From: Phycisphaerae bacterium
GTDB lineage: Bacteria > Planctomycetota > Phycisphaerae > UBA1845 > PWPN01
Reading direction: 5' to 3'
Length of the DNA stretch: 41,474 nt
Assembly (NCBI GenBank): GCA_012719955.1
Contig: JAAXZI010000151.1
Location: forward strand, 1 to 41,474
In this document: positions 7,945 through 15,432 of the stretch, piece after piece
Position numbering within the stretch: position 1 is the stretch's first letter
Layout of the letters: each line of letters opens with the position of its first letter
Notes under the pieces: generated by a model
What the model was told of the DNA's origin: nothing
Databases searched by the model: none
Seen by the model: the letters and a program-made list of their open reading frames with translations, nothing else
Translations under genes and position numbers: made by a program

Positions 7945-7959
7945 TACACTAGGGGTGTA
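7945..7959. promoter_or_regulatory. Palindrome upstream of the response-regulator gene (possible operator)
   Basis: TACAC (7945-7949) and GTGTA (7955-7959) form an inverted repeat with a 5-base centre, 17 bases upstream of the regulator's start. The size suits an XRE dimer site, suggesting autoregulation. A single copy was seen, so this is tentative. Confidence 0.4.
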
Positions 7960-8165
7960 AACTACTGCGGCTAATTGTAGCGTCTCTGGAATTAAAAGCC
8001 ACTCCTGTGTTGCCGGCCGTTACCGGGGCACTGAAGTTCGGGCAACAATATATTAGGGTGTGGATCAACAAAATGGTTGCAGGAAAATTACCCTAAACTC
8101 ATGTCCAAGAAGATAACGGGCGGATTTTCGTCACCTTCGGGCGGTTAATGATGAGGTGCCCTTGC

Positions 8166-8194
8166 TTGACTCACTTGGTTTCCCGTAATATCAC
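8166..8194 (+). promoter_or_regulatory. Sigma-70-type promoter of the lipoprotein operon
   Basis: TTGACT (8166-8171), a 17-base spacer, and TATCAC (8189-8194) lie 76 bases before the first lipoprotein gene. The -35 box is strong and the -10 box is weak (TATnnn). The long gap (7929-8269) upstream of this operon and of the divergent regulator holds no gene that I can see. Confidence 0.5.
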
Positions 8195-8269
8195 GGCGAC
8201 TTTATCCCGCAGACCGATGCGGCCCGCGGGCGACACGACAGAGAACCCTCCAATGGAGGCCTTCCCCTG

Positions 8270-8731
8270 ATGCGAAAACGAAAGTTCAGGACCCGTCTTC
8301 TGCCGCCGGTGCTCATTGCCGCCAGCGTCCTGATCGGCCTCGGCTGTGGCGTGGTGAACCCGAACCTGCTGTCGGGTCCCTCCGCCGCCACCGGGGTGAC
8401 CGGCATAGACGGCAACATCGTCATCATGGTCGTCAATAACACCACCGTCACGGCGCAGGCCAACGCGACGGTCACCAAGGAAAACGGTGGGCAGCTCGTG
8501 CTCAATATGCCGGTGGCGGCCAACGAGCATCTTGCGGTGGTGCAAGACTGCAGCGTGCGCACCATCCAGGTGGATTCAGCCAGTTATGCGGGGACCGCGG
8601 GGGCGGTGATTATTCCGGCCACGGTCTCGCCCATCCAGATGGGCCTGACGCTTCAATGCGGCGGCGTTGTTGTTATTTCGATCACCGGCGCCCCTCCAGG
8701 AGTCTTCCTGAATGTGCAGACCTTCTTCTGA
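8270..8731 (+). CDS. Small secreted/lipoprotein-like hypothetical protein 1
   Basis: A 153-residue protein not assigned to a known family. It begins with a basic N-region and hydrophobic helix ending in IGLGCG, which may be a lipobox with the Cys as the acylated residue. The mature part is rich in Val, Thr and Asn and looks all-beta: NIVIMVVNNTTVTAQANATVTKE, LVLNMPVAANEHLAVVQDC, GAVIIPATVSPIQMGLTLQCGG. It has two further Cys (in QDC and LQC). GGAGG lies about 13 bases before the ATG. It is the first gene of a three-gene operon whose members share the layout signal/Cys, then a beta segment with an N-T/D-T motif. Likely anchored in the outer or cytoplasmic membrane; function unknown. Confidence 0.75.
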   Translation: MRKRKFRTRLLPPVLIAASVLIGLGCGVVNPNLLSGPSAATGVTGIDGNIVIMVVNNTTVTAQANATVTKENGGQLVLNMPVAANEHLAVVQDCSVRTIQVDSASYAGTAGAVIIPATVSPIQMGLTLQCGGVVVISITGAPPGVFLNVQTFF

Positions 8732-8732
8732 T

Positions 8733-9416
8733 ATGAAACGAACGCTGATCGGTCTGGTCGTGGCGCTGTTGCCGGTGCTGACGGCCAGTTGTCTCAACCC
8801 GGATTTTGTGGGCCAGACGTTCGGTGGCCTGTATCCTTCCGCCCCCGGGGACGAGCCGTTCCTGCTGGTTCGGGTGGTGAACGACACGCTGGCCACCCTG
8901 GATGTGCCGATTTGGTACGATGACGGCACCGGGCCTCAGCCGTTCCTGTTCCGCGATATAACGCCCCAGGCCCGCGAGGCCGGTGTGTTGCTCGACTGGC
9001 CGGTGGCCCAGGTGAATGTCGGAAGCCTGGACACCCCGTTTGCCACCACCATCGTGGCCAGTCTGCCCGATGGGACTAATGTGCTGGTGGCCCCCAATCA
9101 GTTCCCGGCTCAGGCGGGGGTGGATTTCAACCGCGGCGATGCGCTGATCTACCGGTTTACGGCAGCCAACACCAACCCGGCCGCCATTACCGTGAGCATC
9201 GCCCGGATCGACGGTTCGACCCAGCAGGGTCCCTTCTCCCGCGCCGACACCTTCCGAACCGTCCGGCAACTGCTGCAGGTGGGGGACATCGGCACAGGCT
9301 TGAGCATCGGCAGCAGCTCGAGCCTTGGCGGGGGGACGAACACGGGCGGAACGAGCGGAACGGAGGGAACGGGCGGCACCGGCGGGACAGGCGCCGCGGG
9401 GGGCAGCGGCACGTAA
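8733..9416 (+). CDS. Small secreted/lipoprotein-like hypothetical protein 2, Gly/Thr-rich tail
   Basis: A 227-residue protein with a signal ending VLTASCLNPDF (lipoprotein-like Cys). It starts one base after the TGA of the previous gene, so the two are tightly coupled. The body contains LLVRVVNDTLATLDVPIWYDDG, similar in placement to the Asn-Thr segment of protein 1 and of protein 3, then DALIYRFTAANTNPAAITVSIARIDG. The last 35 residues are a low-complexity Gly/Thr/Ser tail (GGTNTGGTSGTEGTGGTGGTG) encoded by GC-rich short repeats. No known family recognised. Confidence 0.72.
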   Translation: MKRTLIGLVVALLPVLTASCLNPDFVGQTFGGLYPSAPGDEPFLLVRVVNDTLATLDVPIWYDDGTGPQPFLFRDITPQAREAGVLLDWPVAQVNVGSLDTPFATTIVASLPDGTNVLVAPNQFPAQAGVDFNRGDALIYRFTAANTNPAAITVSIARIDGSTQQGPFSRADTFRTVRQLLQVGDIGTGLSIGSSSSLGGGTNTGGTSGTEGTGGTGGTGAAGGSGT

Positions 9417-9455
9417 ACCGCGCCCGGTAATGGAATTATCGAAGGAGTCTGATGT

Positions 9456-10145
9456 ATGTCTGCTCGACGATATGCGTTAGTCGCCATGGTGGGCGCGAGT
9501 GCGGTCATTCCGATCCTGGTGGGTGTGAGTTGTCCACCCCCGAGCGGGACGGGCATTTTCGGAATGGTGACGGACACTACCAACACCACCGTGTTGCCCG
9601 CCTGCGTGCCAGGGTTCGTGTGCGTCAGCTTCACCAACAGCACCACCATCCCGGTGAACGTGGCCTTGTATCGCCATAACGGGTTTGACGCGGCCAACAA
9701 GTGTGGGGCCACGAGTTCGTTCCAATGCTGCACCAACCCGAACTCGCAGGTCGCCTGCCCATGCCCCTGTGAGGGAGCTACAACCGGCGAATGCCAGCTT
9801 TCGCGCGACGATCTCTTCACCGGCTGCAGCCTCGATCCGCCGACGGCTAACCTGGATACCATCAATGGGGCGCAGACCGCCACCCTGGCCGTTGCCCAGT
9901 CGCTGGAAAAACGCGTGCGTTGTGGCGACGTGAAGACCCTGGGCGCCGCCGTTTCCAAGGCCGATCAGAGCCCCATCACCGATCCGGCGGATCAGAACGG
10001 CCCGGTTTATCGCGACGAACCCGGCGGCGTGGCCTGCGGCGGGACGGTGCAGTTCCTGGTGATCGATTTGAATCAGACCACGGCCGGCGGCACCACCGGC
10101 GAGGATCTGGTCACGCTGGCCATCCAAACCCAGTTCTCACGGTAG
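9456..10145 (+). CDS. Small secreted/lipoprotein-like hypothetical protein 3, Cys-rich
   Basis: A 229-residue protein with an N-terminal signal ending in VGVSCPPPSG. The ATG follows AAGGAG at about 9 bases. The mature part is Cys-rich, with a cluster FQCCTNPNSQVACPCPCEGATTGECQ (about residues 89-115) that suggests disulphides or metal binding, and it carries PGFVCVSFTNSTTIPVNVALYRHNGF, the counterpart of the Asn-Thr beta segments in the two upstream proteins. Its end is GEDLVTLAIQTQF. It closes the operon; a terminator hairpin follows at 10196. Function unknown. Confidence 0.75.
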   Translation: MSARRYALVAMVGASAVIPILVGVSCPPPSGTGIFGMVTDTTNTTVLPACVPGFVCVSFTNSTTIPVNVALYRHNGFDAANKCGATSSFQCCTNPNSQVACPCPCEGATTGECQLSRDDLFTGCSLDPPTANLDTINGAQTATLAVAQSLEKRVRCGDVKTLGAAVSKADQSPITDPADQNGPVYRDEPGGVACGGTVQFLVIDLNQTTAGGTTGEDLVTLAIQTQFSR

Positions 10146-10195
10146 CCCCTGAGGGCACGGAGATTCTGGACCGCAGAGGCCGCAGAGATTTTGAG

Positions 10196-10232
10196 CCACA
10201 GAGGGCACAGAGTCCTCTGTGGCTTGTTTGTT
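10196..10232. terminator. Terminator hairpin of the lipoprotein operon
   Basis: CCACAGAGG (10196-10204) pairs with CCTCTGTGG (10214-10222) around a 9-base loop and is followed by a T-rich tail (CTTGTTTGTTC). It lies between convergent genes. The preceding 45 bases repeat the same words (GGGCACGGAG, CGCAGAGGCCGCAGAG), so the terminator seems built from a tandem repeat. Confidence 0.65.
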
Positions 10233-10282
10233 CAGGTTTTGACCTTCCCGGCGTTGTTTTGCCAAGCCGTCTGTGGTGGGCT

Positions 10283-11380
10283 TCAGGAGAAGTCGTCCCC
10301 CGTACCGCCGAAATCGCCGCTGCCGGGCTCGCCGCCCGCGAAGTCAGTTCCGCCGCCGGAGTCGGCCTCGGCGCCGAAGTCGCCACCGGCTGTTCCGAAG
10401 TCACCGCCGCCCTGATCGGGGGGCGGCCCGCCGAAATCGCCGCCTGCCGTGCCGAAGTCTGAACCACTCTCAGGTGGACCGCCGGCCTGGCCTCCGGTGG
10501 TATCCCGCTCCTGGCCGCGTCGGCCCATGTAGCGGTCCGTTGCCCAGCCGCCGAGTATGCCGCCGAGCAGTCCGCCCAGGATGCCCCGGCCAAAGCCGCC
10601 GCCGCCACTCCATCCGCTCCCGCCGTATCCTCCCCCCTCAGCTCCGCCCATTGATGTACCGCTAAACCCGCCACGCCCGCCGCCGAATGCCCGGCGTGCC
10701 CGGCCCAGGCCGCGGACGAGCATAAATACTGCCAATGCGGCGATGCCCAGGCAGATCCAAGTTCCCGCGCCGCACGACCGGACTGTACCCTTGCCGCCGG
10801 GCAGCACGGGGCTTGGACCTTTCGGTTCCGGGGCGGCCGGCGTGCCCGGCCTGGCGGTCCCGGCTCCCGCCCCGGCGCCCGCCCCATGTGCCGGCTGGCT
10901 CTGGACCTGCGATTCGAAGAGTTGGATGGCGTCCAGCAGTGCAGCGTCGAATTGCCTCTGTCGAAAGCCTTTCAGCAGCAGGTTGTTGAGTTCACGTCCC
11001 TGCGCGTCGCTGATGGCTTGCCGGTTGCCTCGAGACCAGGAGGTCTGCAGGTGTTCGGGATTCTTCACGATCAGCACGTAAACCCCGCTGAGATCCAGCT
11101 TCTTGACCCGTTCCCCGGCCCATCGTTGGTAGAACTGCTCGCGGCTCATGCGCGCAAGCTCATCGCGCAAGGAGGCCGGGATCTCGGGGAACGTCTCAAC
11201 GATAAAGTCCCTGCCGTATTCCTGCTTGATTCTGTTGATGTGCTGATCGGCTCTTCGCACGGTCTCCGGTTTGAAGAAGCCGGCATCATCCTTAACCCGC
11301 GGCTGCAGGGCCAACGCGGCAGCCGACGGGAGCAGAAGGGCGATCAGAATGGCCGGGCGGAGCGGGATTTGTGTTTCCAT
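10283..11380 (-). CDS. TPM-domain (YgcG-like) membrane protein with Gly-rich tail
   Basis: A 365-residue exported protein. After a signal peptide (PAILIALLLPSAAALA) comes a TPM domain (about 28-150: VKDDAGFFKPETVRRADQHINRI, DFIVETFPEIP, SGVYVLIVKNPEHLQTSWSRGN). TPM domains occur in Psb32/YgcG proteins whose biochemical role is poorly defined. One transmembrane helix follows a Pro/Ala-rich linker (about 208-226, TWICLGIAALAVFMLVRGLG). The C-terminal 140 residues are dominated by Gly, with GGGGFGRGILGGLLGGILGG and repeated SDFGTAGGDFGG units. Related YgcG proteins also end in Gly-rich tails. It converges with the lipoprotein operon. Confidence 0.85.
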   Translation of the reverse strand: METQIPLRPAILIALLLPSAAALALQPRVKDDAGFFKPETVRRADQHINRIKQEYGRDFIVETFPEIPASLRDELARMSREQFYQRWAGERVKKLDLSGVYVLIVKNPEHLQTSWSRGNRQAISDAQGRELNNLLLKGFRQRQFDAALLDAIQLFESQVQSQPAHGAGAGAGAGTARPGTPAAPEPKGPSPVLPGGKGTVRSCGAGTWICLGIAALAVFMLVRGLGRARRAFGGGRGGFSGTSMGGAEGGGYGGSGWSGGGGFGRGILGGLLGGILGGWATDRYMGRRGQERDTTGGQAGGPPESGSDFGTAGGDFGGPPPDQGGGDFGTAGGDFGAEADSGGGTDFAGGEPGSGDFGGTGDDFS

Positions 11381-11458
11381 AATGAGGTACTCCTGCAGCA
11401 GTCCGTATCAGAAGCATATGCGGCCCGGGAAGTGTGTGTGGCAGCGAAAATCGCTTTT

Positions 11459-11486
11459 TTGCATGAGGTTCGGGGGGCTATATACT
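11459..11486 (+). promoter_or_regulatory. Sigma-70-type promoter of ppa
   Basis: TTGCAT (11459-11464), a 16-base spacer, and TATACT (11481-11486) precede the GTG start of ppa by 38 bases. The upstream T6 run and the good -10 box support it. Confidence 0.6.
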
Positions 11487-11524
11487 TAGGCGGCCGGTAA
11501 AGCTCCCATTTTGGAGACATCATA

Positions 11525-12109
11525 GTGACTGAACTGGAGTATTATGCACATGTTCCGCCGGGCACTCTGATTCCCCAGGTTGTGCATGCCATTGTCGAGA
11601 TTCCCAAGGGCCGGCGCAGCAAGTTCGAGGTGGACAAGAAGACCGGCCTCATTCGCCTGGACAGATACCTCTATTCATCGAGCCACTACCCGGGCGACTA
11701 CGGGTTCATTCCGCAGACCCTGGCGGAAGACGGGGATGCGCTGGACATCCTGGTGATGGTCAATGAGCCGACCTTCAGCGGGTGTCTGATCGAGGCCCGT
11801 GTGCTGGGGGTGTTCCGCATGCGCGATCAAGGCGCGAACGACTTCAAGATCCTGGGGGTGCCGCACACCGACCCCTTGTTCAACGAATATCAGGACCTCG
11901 AGGACGTCCCCAAGAACTTCCTCCGAGAAGTGGAGCACTTCTTCGCGACGTACAAGCTCCTCGAACACGTGCACGTGGAGGCGCAGGGCTGGTTCCCGGC
12001 GGCGGACGCCACGGCGGAGGTGCGCGCCTCCGTGGAACGCTACCACGAAACCCGGGCCCGCCGGCTGCTGGGTATGCACGACCAGCGCGATAACGAGAAG
12101 AAGCGATGA
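11525..12109 (+). CDS. ppa: Inorganic pyrophosphatase (soluble, family I)
   Basis: Ppa hydrolyses pyrophosphate to phosphate in the cytoplasm, pulling biosynthetic reactions forward. The 194-residue sequence has the family I motifs: VEIPKGRRSKFEVDKKTGLIRLDR (substrate-binding Lys/Arg), HYPGDYGFIPQTL, and the metal-binding EDGDALDILVMVNEP. The start is a GTG at 11525, with GGAG about 8 bases upstream. Its last codons overlap the next gene by 4 bases (ATGA), so the sugar isomerase-like gene is translated in the same operon. Confidence 0.95.
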   Translation: MTELEYYAHVPPGTLIPQVVHAIVEIPKGRRSKFEVDKKTGLIRLDRYLYSSSHYPGDYGFIPQTLAEDGDALDILVMVNEPTFSGCLIEARVLGVFRMRDQGANDFKILGVPHTDPLFNEYQDLEDVPKNFLREVEHFFATYKLLEHVHVEAQGWFPAADATAEVRASVERYHETRARRLLGMHDQRDNEKKR

Positions 12110-13041
12110 CCACGCGGACGGGCGACTTCCGAATCGGCTTGCGGGCCGGCGTCAGCGAGTGGCAGCGTGACCTGCCCGGGCTGGCCCGTTGGGCGGTGGA
12201 GGCGGGCTTTGAGCTGCTGGAGTTGCCGGCGCGGTCGGAGAGCGGTGGATCTTGCCGGCCGGAATCGGGGCAGGAGGTCCGCTCGCCCGGTGTTGAAGAT
12301 CTGAAGGCGGTCCAGGCGGCGGGAGTGGACGTGATCTGCGTGGATGTGCTGGACTGGCCGGCCCTGGTCAGCACGGACTCCGGCCGGCGCAAGGCGGCCG
12401 TGGACCGCAACGCGGCGTATTTTCATCTCATGGCCGCCCATGGCGTTCGCGTATTTCTGGCCGTGGCCACGCCGGAGGATCCCCATCATCCGCCGCGCAA
12501 GAATTTCGAGCTGGTTGTGGACAGCTATGGTCAGTTGGCGGAGGTGGCCGAGAAGCTGGGGGCCGTGGTGGTGCTGGAAGGCTGGCCCGGCGAGGGGCCG
12601 TATTACGCCAACCTGTGCTGCAACCCGGAGCAGTGCCGGGCGCTGCTCAAGGCGGTGCCGGGCAAGGGGCTGGGGCTGTGCTACGATCCGTCCCACCTGA
12701 TCCGGATGGGCATCGACCACGCCCGTTTTCTGGAGGAATTTGCCACCCGCGTCGGGCATGTTCACGCCAAGGATGCGGAGGTGCTCACCGACAACCTCTA
12801 CGAGGTGGGGCTCTATCAGCGGACGCTCACGGAGCCGCCGTGGGCGTTTGGCGAACTGGCCTGGCGCTACACCATTCCCGGGCATGGGGTGGCCCGGTGG
12901 CCGTACATCTTCCGGATGCTTCAGTTGGCAGGTTACAAGGGCTCGGTCAGCCTGGAGTTGGAGGACGCCGAGTTCAGTGGCTCGCCGGCGCTGGAGCAGA
13001 CCGGCCTGCTGGCGGGGATGACCTACCTGCGCAACGCCTGA
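12106..13041 (+). CDS. Sugar phosphate isomerase/epimerase family protein (xylose isomerase-like TIM barrel)
   Basis: A 311-residue TIM barrel of the AP-endonuclease-2/xylose-isomerase-like superfamily, whose members isomerise or epimerise sugars or inositols with a divalent metal. Visible landmarks are GLRAGVSEWQRDLPGLARWAVEAGFELLELPA, a Glu at the end of a strand (VVVLEGWPGEGP), LCYDPSHLIRMG (metal-binding Asp/His), VGHVHAKDAEV (His/Asp) and GSVSLELEDAE. The motifs at strand ends that bind metal are intact. It overlaps ppa by ATGA. Substrate unknown. Confidence 0.85.
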   Translation: MTTRTGDFRIGLRAGVSEWQRDLPGLARWAVEAGFELLELPARSESGGSCRPESGQEVRSPGVEDLKAVQAAGVDVICVDVLDWPALVSTDSGRRKAAVDRNAAYFHLMAAHGVRVFLAVATPEDPHHPPRKNFELVVDSYGQLAEVAEKLGAVVVLEGWPGEGPYYANLCCNPEQCRALLKAVPGKGLGLCYDPSHLIRMGIDHARFLEEFATRVGHVHAKDAEVLTDNLYEVGLYQRTLTEPPWAFGELAWRYTIPGHGVARWPYIFRMLQLAGYKGSVSLELEDAEFSGSPALEQTGLLAGMTYLRNA

Positions 13042-13056
13042 AGGTAATCACGAAAA

Positions 13057-13082
13057 CACGGCTCAAGAGCCGTGGCACACAG
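13057..13082. repeat. Family D hairpin repeat
   Basis: CACGGCTCAAGAGCCGTG (13057-13074) is a perfect palindrome with an AA centre, followed by GCACACAG. The same 26 bases recur exactly at 35840-35865. It lies 15 bases after the isomerase stop and could also serve as its transcript end. Confidence 0.75.
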
Positions 13083-13188
13083 GTCATGCCCTTGGCTGTC
13101 TCCTTCACACGGTTGACTGGCCAGGGTGGGGCATATCATCCTCCAGGGGCCGGAAGGGCCGGTTCCTGGACCAGCAAGGAGAATGTTC

Positions 13189-13617
13189 ATGCCCGAACGC
13201 AAGGCGCAGGCTGTCTGGCAGCGGGGTCTCAAGGATGGGGAAGGAAGCGTGAAGCTCGGCAGTGGAGTCTTTGAGGGGCCGTATTCGTTCAAGACGCGTT
13301 TCGAGGAGACGCCCGGCACCAACCCGGAAGAGCTGATCGCGGCCGCCCATGCCGGGTGTTTTTCGATGGCCCTGGCCGCCGGCCTGGAGAAAGCGGGGCA
13401 CAAGCCCGAACGGGTGGAGACTACGGCGACCGTGCATCTGGCGCGCGAGGGAGAAGGTTTCCGCATCAGCCGCATCGATTTGCACACCACCGCCCGGATT
13501 CCCGGTTTGGACGAAATGGTCTTCCGCGAGCAGGCTGACAATGCCAAGTCGAACTGCCCGGTATCCAAAGCCCTGGCCGCAGTGCCGATCCACCTGGATG
13601 CCAGGCTGGTCAAGTGA
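13189..13617 (+). CDS. OsmC/Ohr family peroxiredoxin-like protein
   Basis: OsmC-type proteins reduce organic hydroperoxides with a pair of Cys residues. In this 142-residue protein both are present: C57 in AAAHAGCFSMALAAGLEKAG and C123 in AKSNCPVSKALAAVP. The opening ERKAQAVWQRGLKDGEGSVKLGSG and the TPGTNPEELI segment fit the OsmC branch (rather than Ohr). The ATG at 13189 was preferred over one six bases earlier because AAGGAG then stands 7 bases away. Single gene, with no obvious redox regulator beside it. Confidence 0.92.
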   Translation: MPERKAQAVWQRGLKDGEGSVKLGSGVFEGPYSFKTRFEETPGTNPEELIAAAHAGCFSMALAAGLEKAGHKPERVETTATVHLAREGEGFRISRIDLHTTARIPGLDEMVFREQADNAKSNCPVSKALAAVPIHLDARLVK

Positions 13618-13867
13618 GTCAGTGGAGTGCGGTGGCGTCAGGGCGTTGGGGGCTATCCGATTGCGCGGTCCGGTGATGCGGTTTCCGTGGGCTTGCTCAC
13701 CATTACCGATTCCGTTTCGCAAGAATCATCAACTGGCCGGCCACCCCTTGCGGGTGACAGATTTCCGATAGCTTGCCAAGGTGTGTGCAAGTCGCGAGAA
13801 TAGTCCTTCCAGCCGGGCGGCGCGGATTGCCGGCCGGCACGGTTCCTTCCGACGGAGTTGAGGCACC

Positions 13868-15067
13868 ATGAGGCGAATCATTTGTGGTTGTGTGGCCTTT
13901 GCGGTCCTGATGTTCTCGAACGTGAACGCACCTGTCTTCGCGGCCGAGGCAGCCGATCCGGCCGTTGGCCGCTGGGATATTACCCTCGGCGACGGCCCCA
14001 CGCCCTGCTGGCTGGAGATCACCAAGCGGGACGGTCAGTATGCCGGCCGGTTCCTGTACATCTCCGCCAGCGTATTTGAGCTGAAGCAGGTCAAGGTGGA
14101 CGGCAATAAGGTGGAATTCGAGTGCACGGGCGTCAAGGGCGGCGGGCCGGGTCACACCTTCATCGGCACAATCGAGGGCGACACCATTACTGGCACAGTG
14201 GTGCCGAAGAATGGCGAAAAGATGAAGTGGACCGCACGGCGCTTTGTGCCGCGGATCGATCTGACGGGCACGTGGACGATTGAAGGCCAGGACAATGCCA
14301 CGCTTCGCTTTCGTCAGCGGAACGATCGGATCATGGGCGTGCTCCTCCAGAATAGCCCGACGCGCCTGACCGACATCAAGCTTGATGGCTACGCGCTCCA
14401 GTTCACCGCCGGCGATAAGCAATGTGCCGCCAGAGTGAAAGGCGACGTTCTTGAAGGCACTCTGGGTGATGCCAAGTTTACCGCTAAGCGTCAGCGCGAA
14501 TGGGGAGAGCCCATCGAGCTGTTCAACGGCAAAGACCTCACCGGCTGGAAACCGCTGGGCGATCCCGCGAAATTCAATTGGAAGGTCGTTGACGGCATCC
14601 TGCACTGCGATGGCCGGGCCGCCAACATCGTCACCGAAGAGACTTTCGGCGATTTCAAACTGCATGTCGAGTTCAAGGTGCCGCAGGGCGGCAACAGCGG
14701 CGTGTATCTTCGCGGCCGGTATGAGATCCAGGTGGCCGACAGTCACGGTCGGCCGCCCGGCGAGCACGATTGCGGCGGCCTCTACAGTCGCCTGGCTCCC
14801 AAAGAGAACGCCAGCAAGCCTGCCGGCGAGTGGCAGACGTTCGACATCACGCTGATCGATCATTACATGACCGTCGTGTGGAACGGCAAGCTGGTCCACG
14901 ACAATGTCGAGATCGAGGGCATTACCGGCGGGGCGATCGACAGCAAGGAGAACGAGCCTGGCCCCATCTATCTGCAGGGCGACCACACCTCCATCGACTA
15001 TCGCAAGATCACCCTCACGCCGGCCAAGGCGCCGGTCGAAGGCCAACGCCGGGGACGAAGCAGGTAA
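13868..15067 (+). CDS. Secreted DUF1080 (3-keto-disaccharide hydrolase-like) protein
   Basis: A 399-residue exported protein: signal peptide (about 1-25, ending VFAAEA), then two lipocalin-like beta segments, each starting with a GxW pattern (VGRWDITLGDGPTPCWLEITKRDGQYAG; LTGTWTIEGQDNATLRFRQRNDRIMG), then DUF1080 from about 215 (EPIELFNGKDLTGWKPLG, FNWKVVDGILHCDGRAANIVTEETFGDFKLHVEFKV, GNSGVYLRGRYEIQV, AGEWQTFDITLI, GPIYLQGDHTSIDYRKITLTP). The family acts on glycosides or 3-keto-glycosides in the periplasm or outside the cell. It differs in N-terminal half from the DUF1080 protein at 4889. A hairpin lies downstream. Confidence 0.87.
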   Translation: MRRIICGCVAFAVLMFSNVNAPVFAAEAADPAVGRWDITLGDGPTPCWLEITKRDGQYAGRFLYISASVFELKQVKVDGNKVEFECTGVKGGGPGHTFIGTIEGDTITGTVVPKNGEKMKWTARRFVPRIDLTGTWTIEGQDNATLRFRQRNDRIMGVLLQNSPTRLTDIKLDGYALQFTAGDKQCAARVKGDVLEGTLGDAKFTAKRQREWGEPIELFNGKDLTGWKPLGDPAKFNWKVVDGILHCDGRAANIVTEETFGDFKLHVEFKVPQGGNSGVYLRGRYEIQVADSHGRPPGEHDCGGLYSRLAPKENASKPAGEWQTFDITLIDHYMTVVWNGKLVHDNVEIEGITGGAIDSKENEPGPIYLQGDHTSIDYRKITLTPAKAPVEGQRRGRSR

Positions 15068-15149
15068 CGCTTGTCGCCCTGGAGAAGCGCCCGGCGGGAT
15101 TCGCCGGCGACTTTCGCCAGACGACGTTTGGAATGATCAGGTTGCATCT

Positions 15150-15192
15150 GAGGGATGGACGCCTGCCGGTGTTCCATCCCTCCGTCCTGTTT
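15150..15192. terminator. Terminator-like hairpin after the DUF1080 gene
   Basis: GAGGGATGGA (15150-15159) pairs perfectly with TCCATCCCTC (15173-15182) around a 13-base loop, followed by CGTCCTGTTTT. The rest of the 365-base gap up to recA holds AT-rich DNA and the recA regulatory region (15335-15383). Confidence 0.5.
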
Positions 15193-15334
15193 TGGAGATG
15201 GGGGGTGGGTTTCCAGGACCGCAATCCGAGAGCCGGGAATGCACATCCTCAATCTGAGCATTTTGCCCAGGTGCCGACCGGGCCGATCTTAAATCAATAT
15301 ACAACAAGACTTTACGCTGGCCTGTGCGGTCGGC

Positions 15335-15354
15335 GTGTTGGGATACCCGAACAC
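15335..15354. promoter_or_regulatory. 20-base palindrome abutting the recA -35 box (candidate SOS/LexA operator)
   Basis: GTGTTGGGATACCCGAACAC is an imperfect palindrome in which 8 of 10 base pairs are symmetric, with outer arms GTGTT/AACAC. Its last base touches the -35 hexamer of the recA promoter. Position and symmetry suit a repressor of recA, with LexA the obvious candidate. No lexA gene is in the window and the motif differs from the classical E. coli and Bacillus boxes. Confidence 0.5.
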
Positions 15355-15383
15355 TTGCCAAACTTTGGCTCGTGAGCTATATT
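15355..15383 (+). promoter_or_regulatory. Sigma-70-type promoter of recA
   Basis: TTGCCA (15355-15360), an exact 17-base spacer, and TATATT (15378-15383) lie 49 bases before the recA ATG. Both boxes match the consensus well. The AAGGAAAGG ribosome-binding site is at 15419-15427. Confidence 0.75.
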
Positions 15384-15432
15384 ACTGGAAGCCGATAATT
15401 GAGTCTCTAACCTCTTGTAAGGAAAGGATGCC

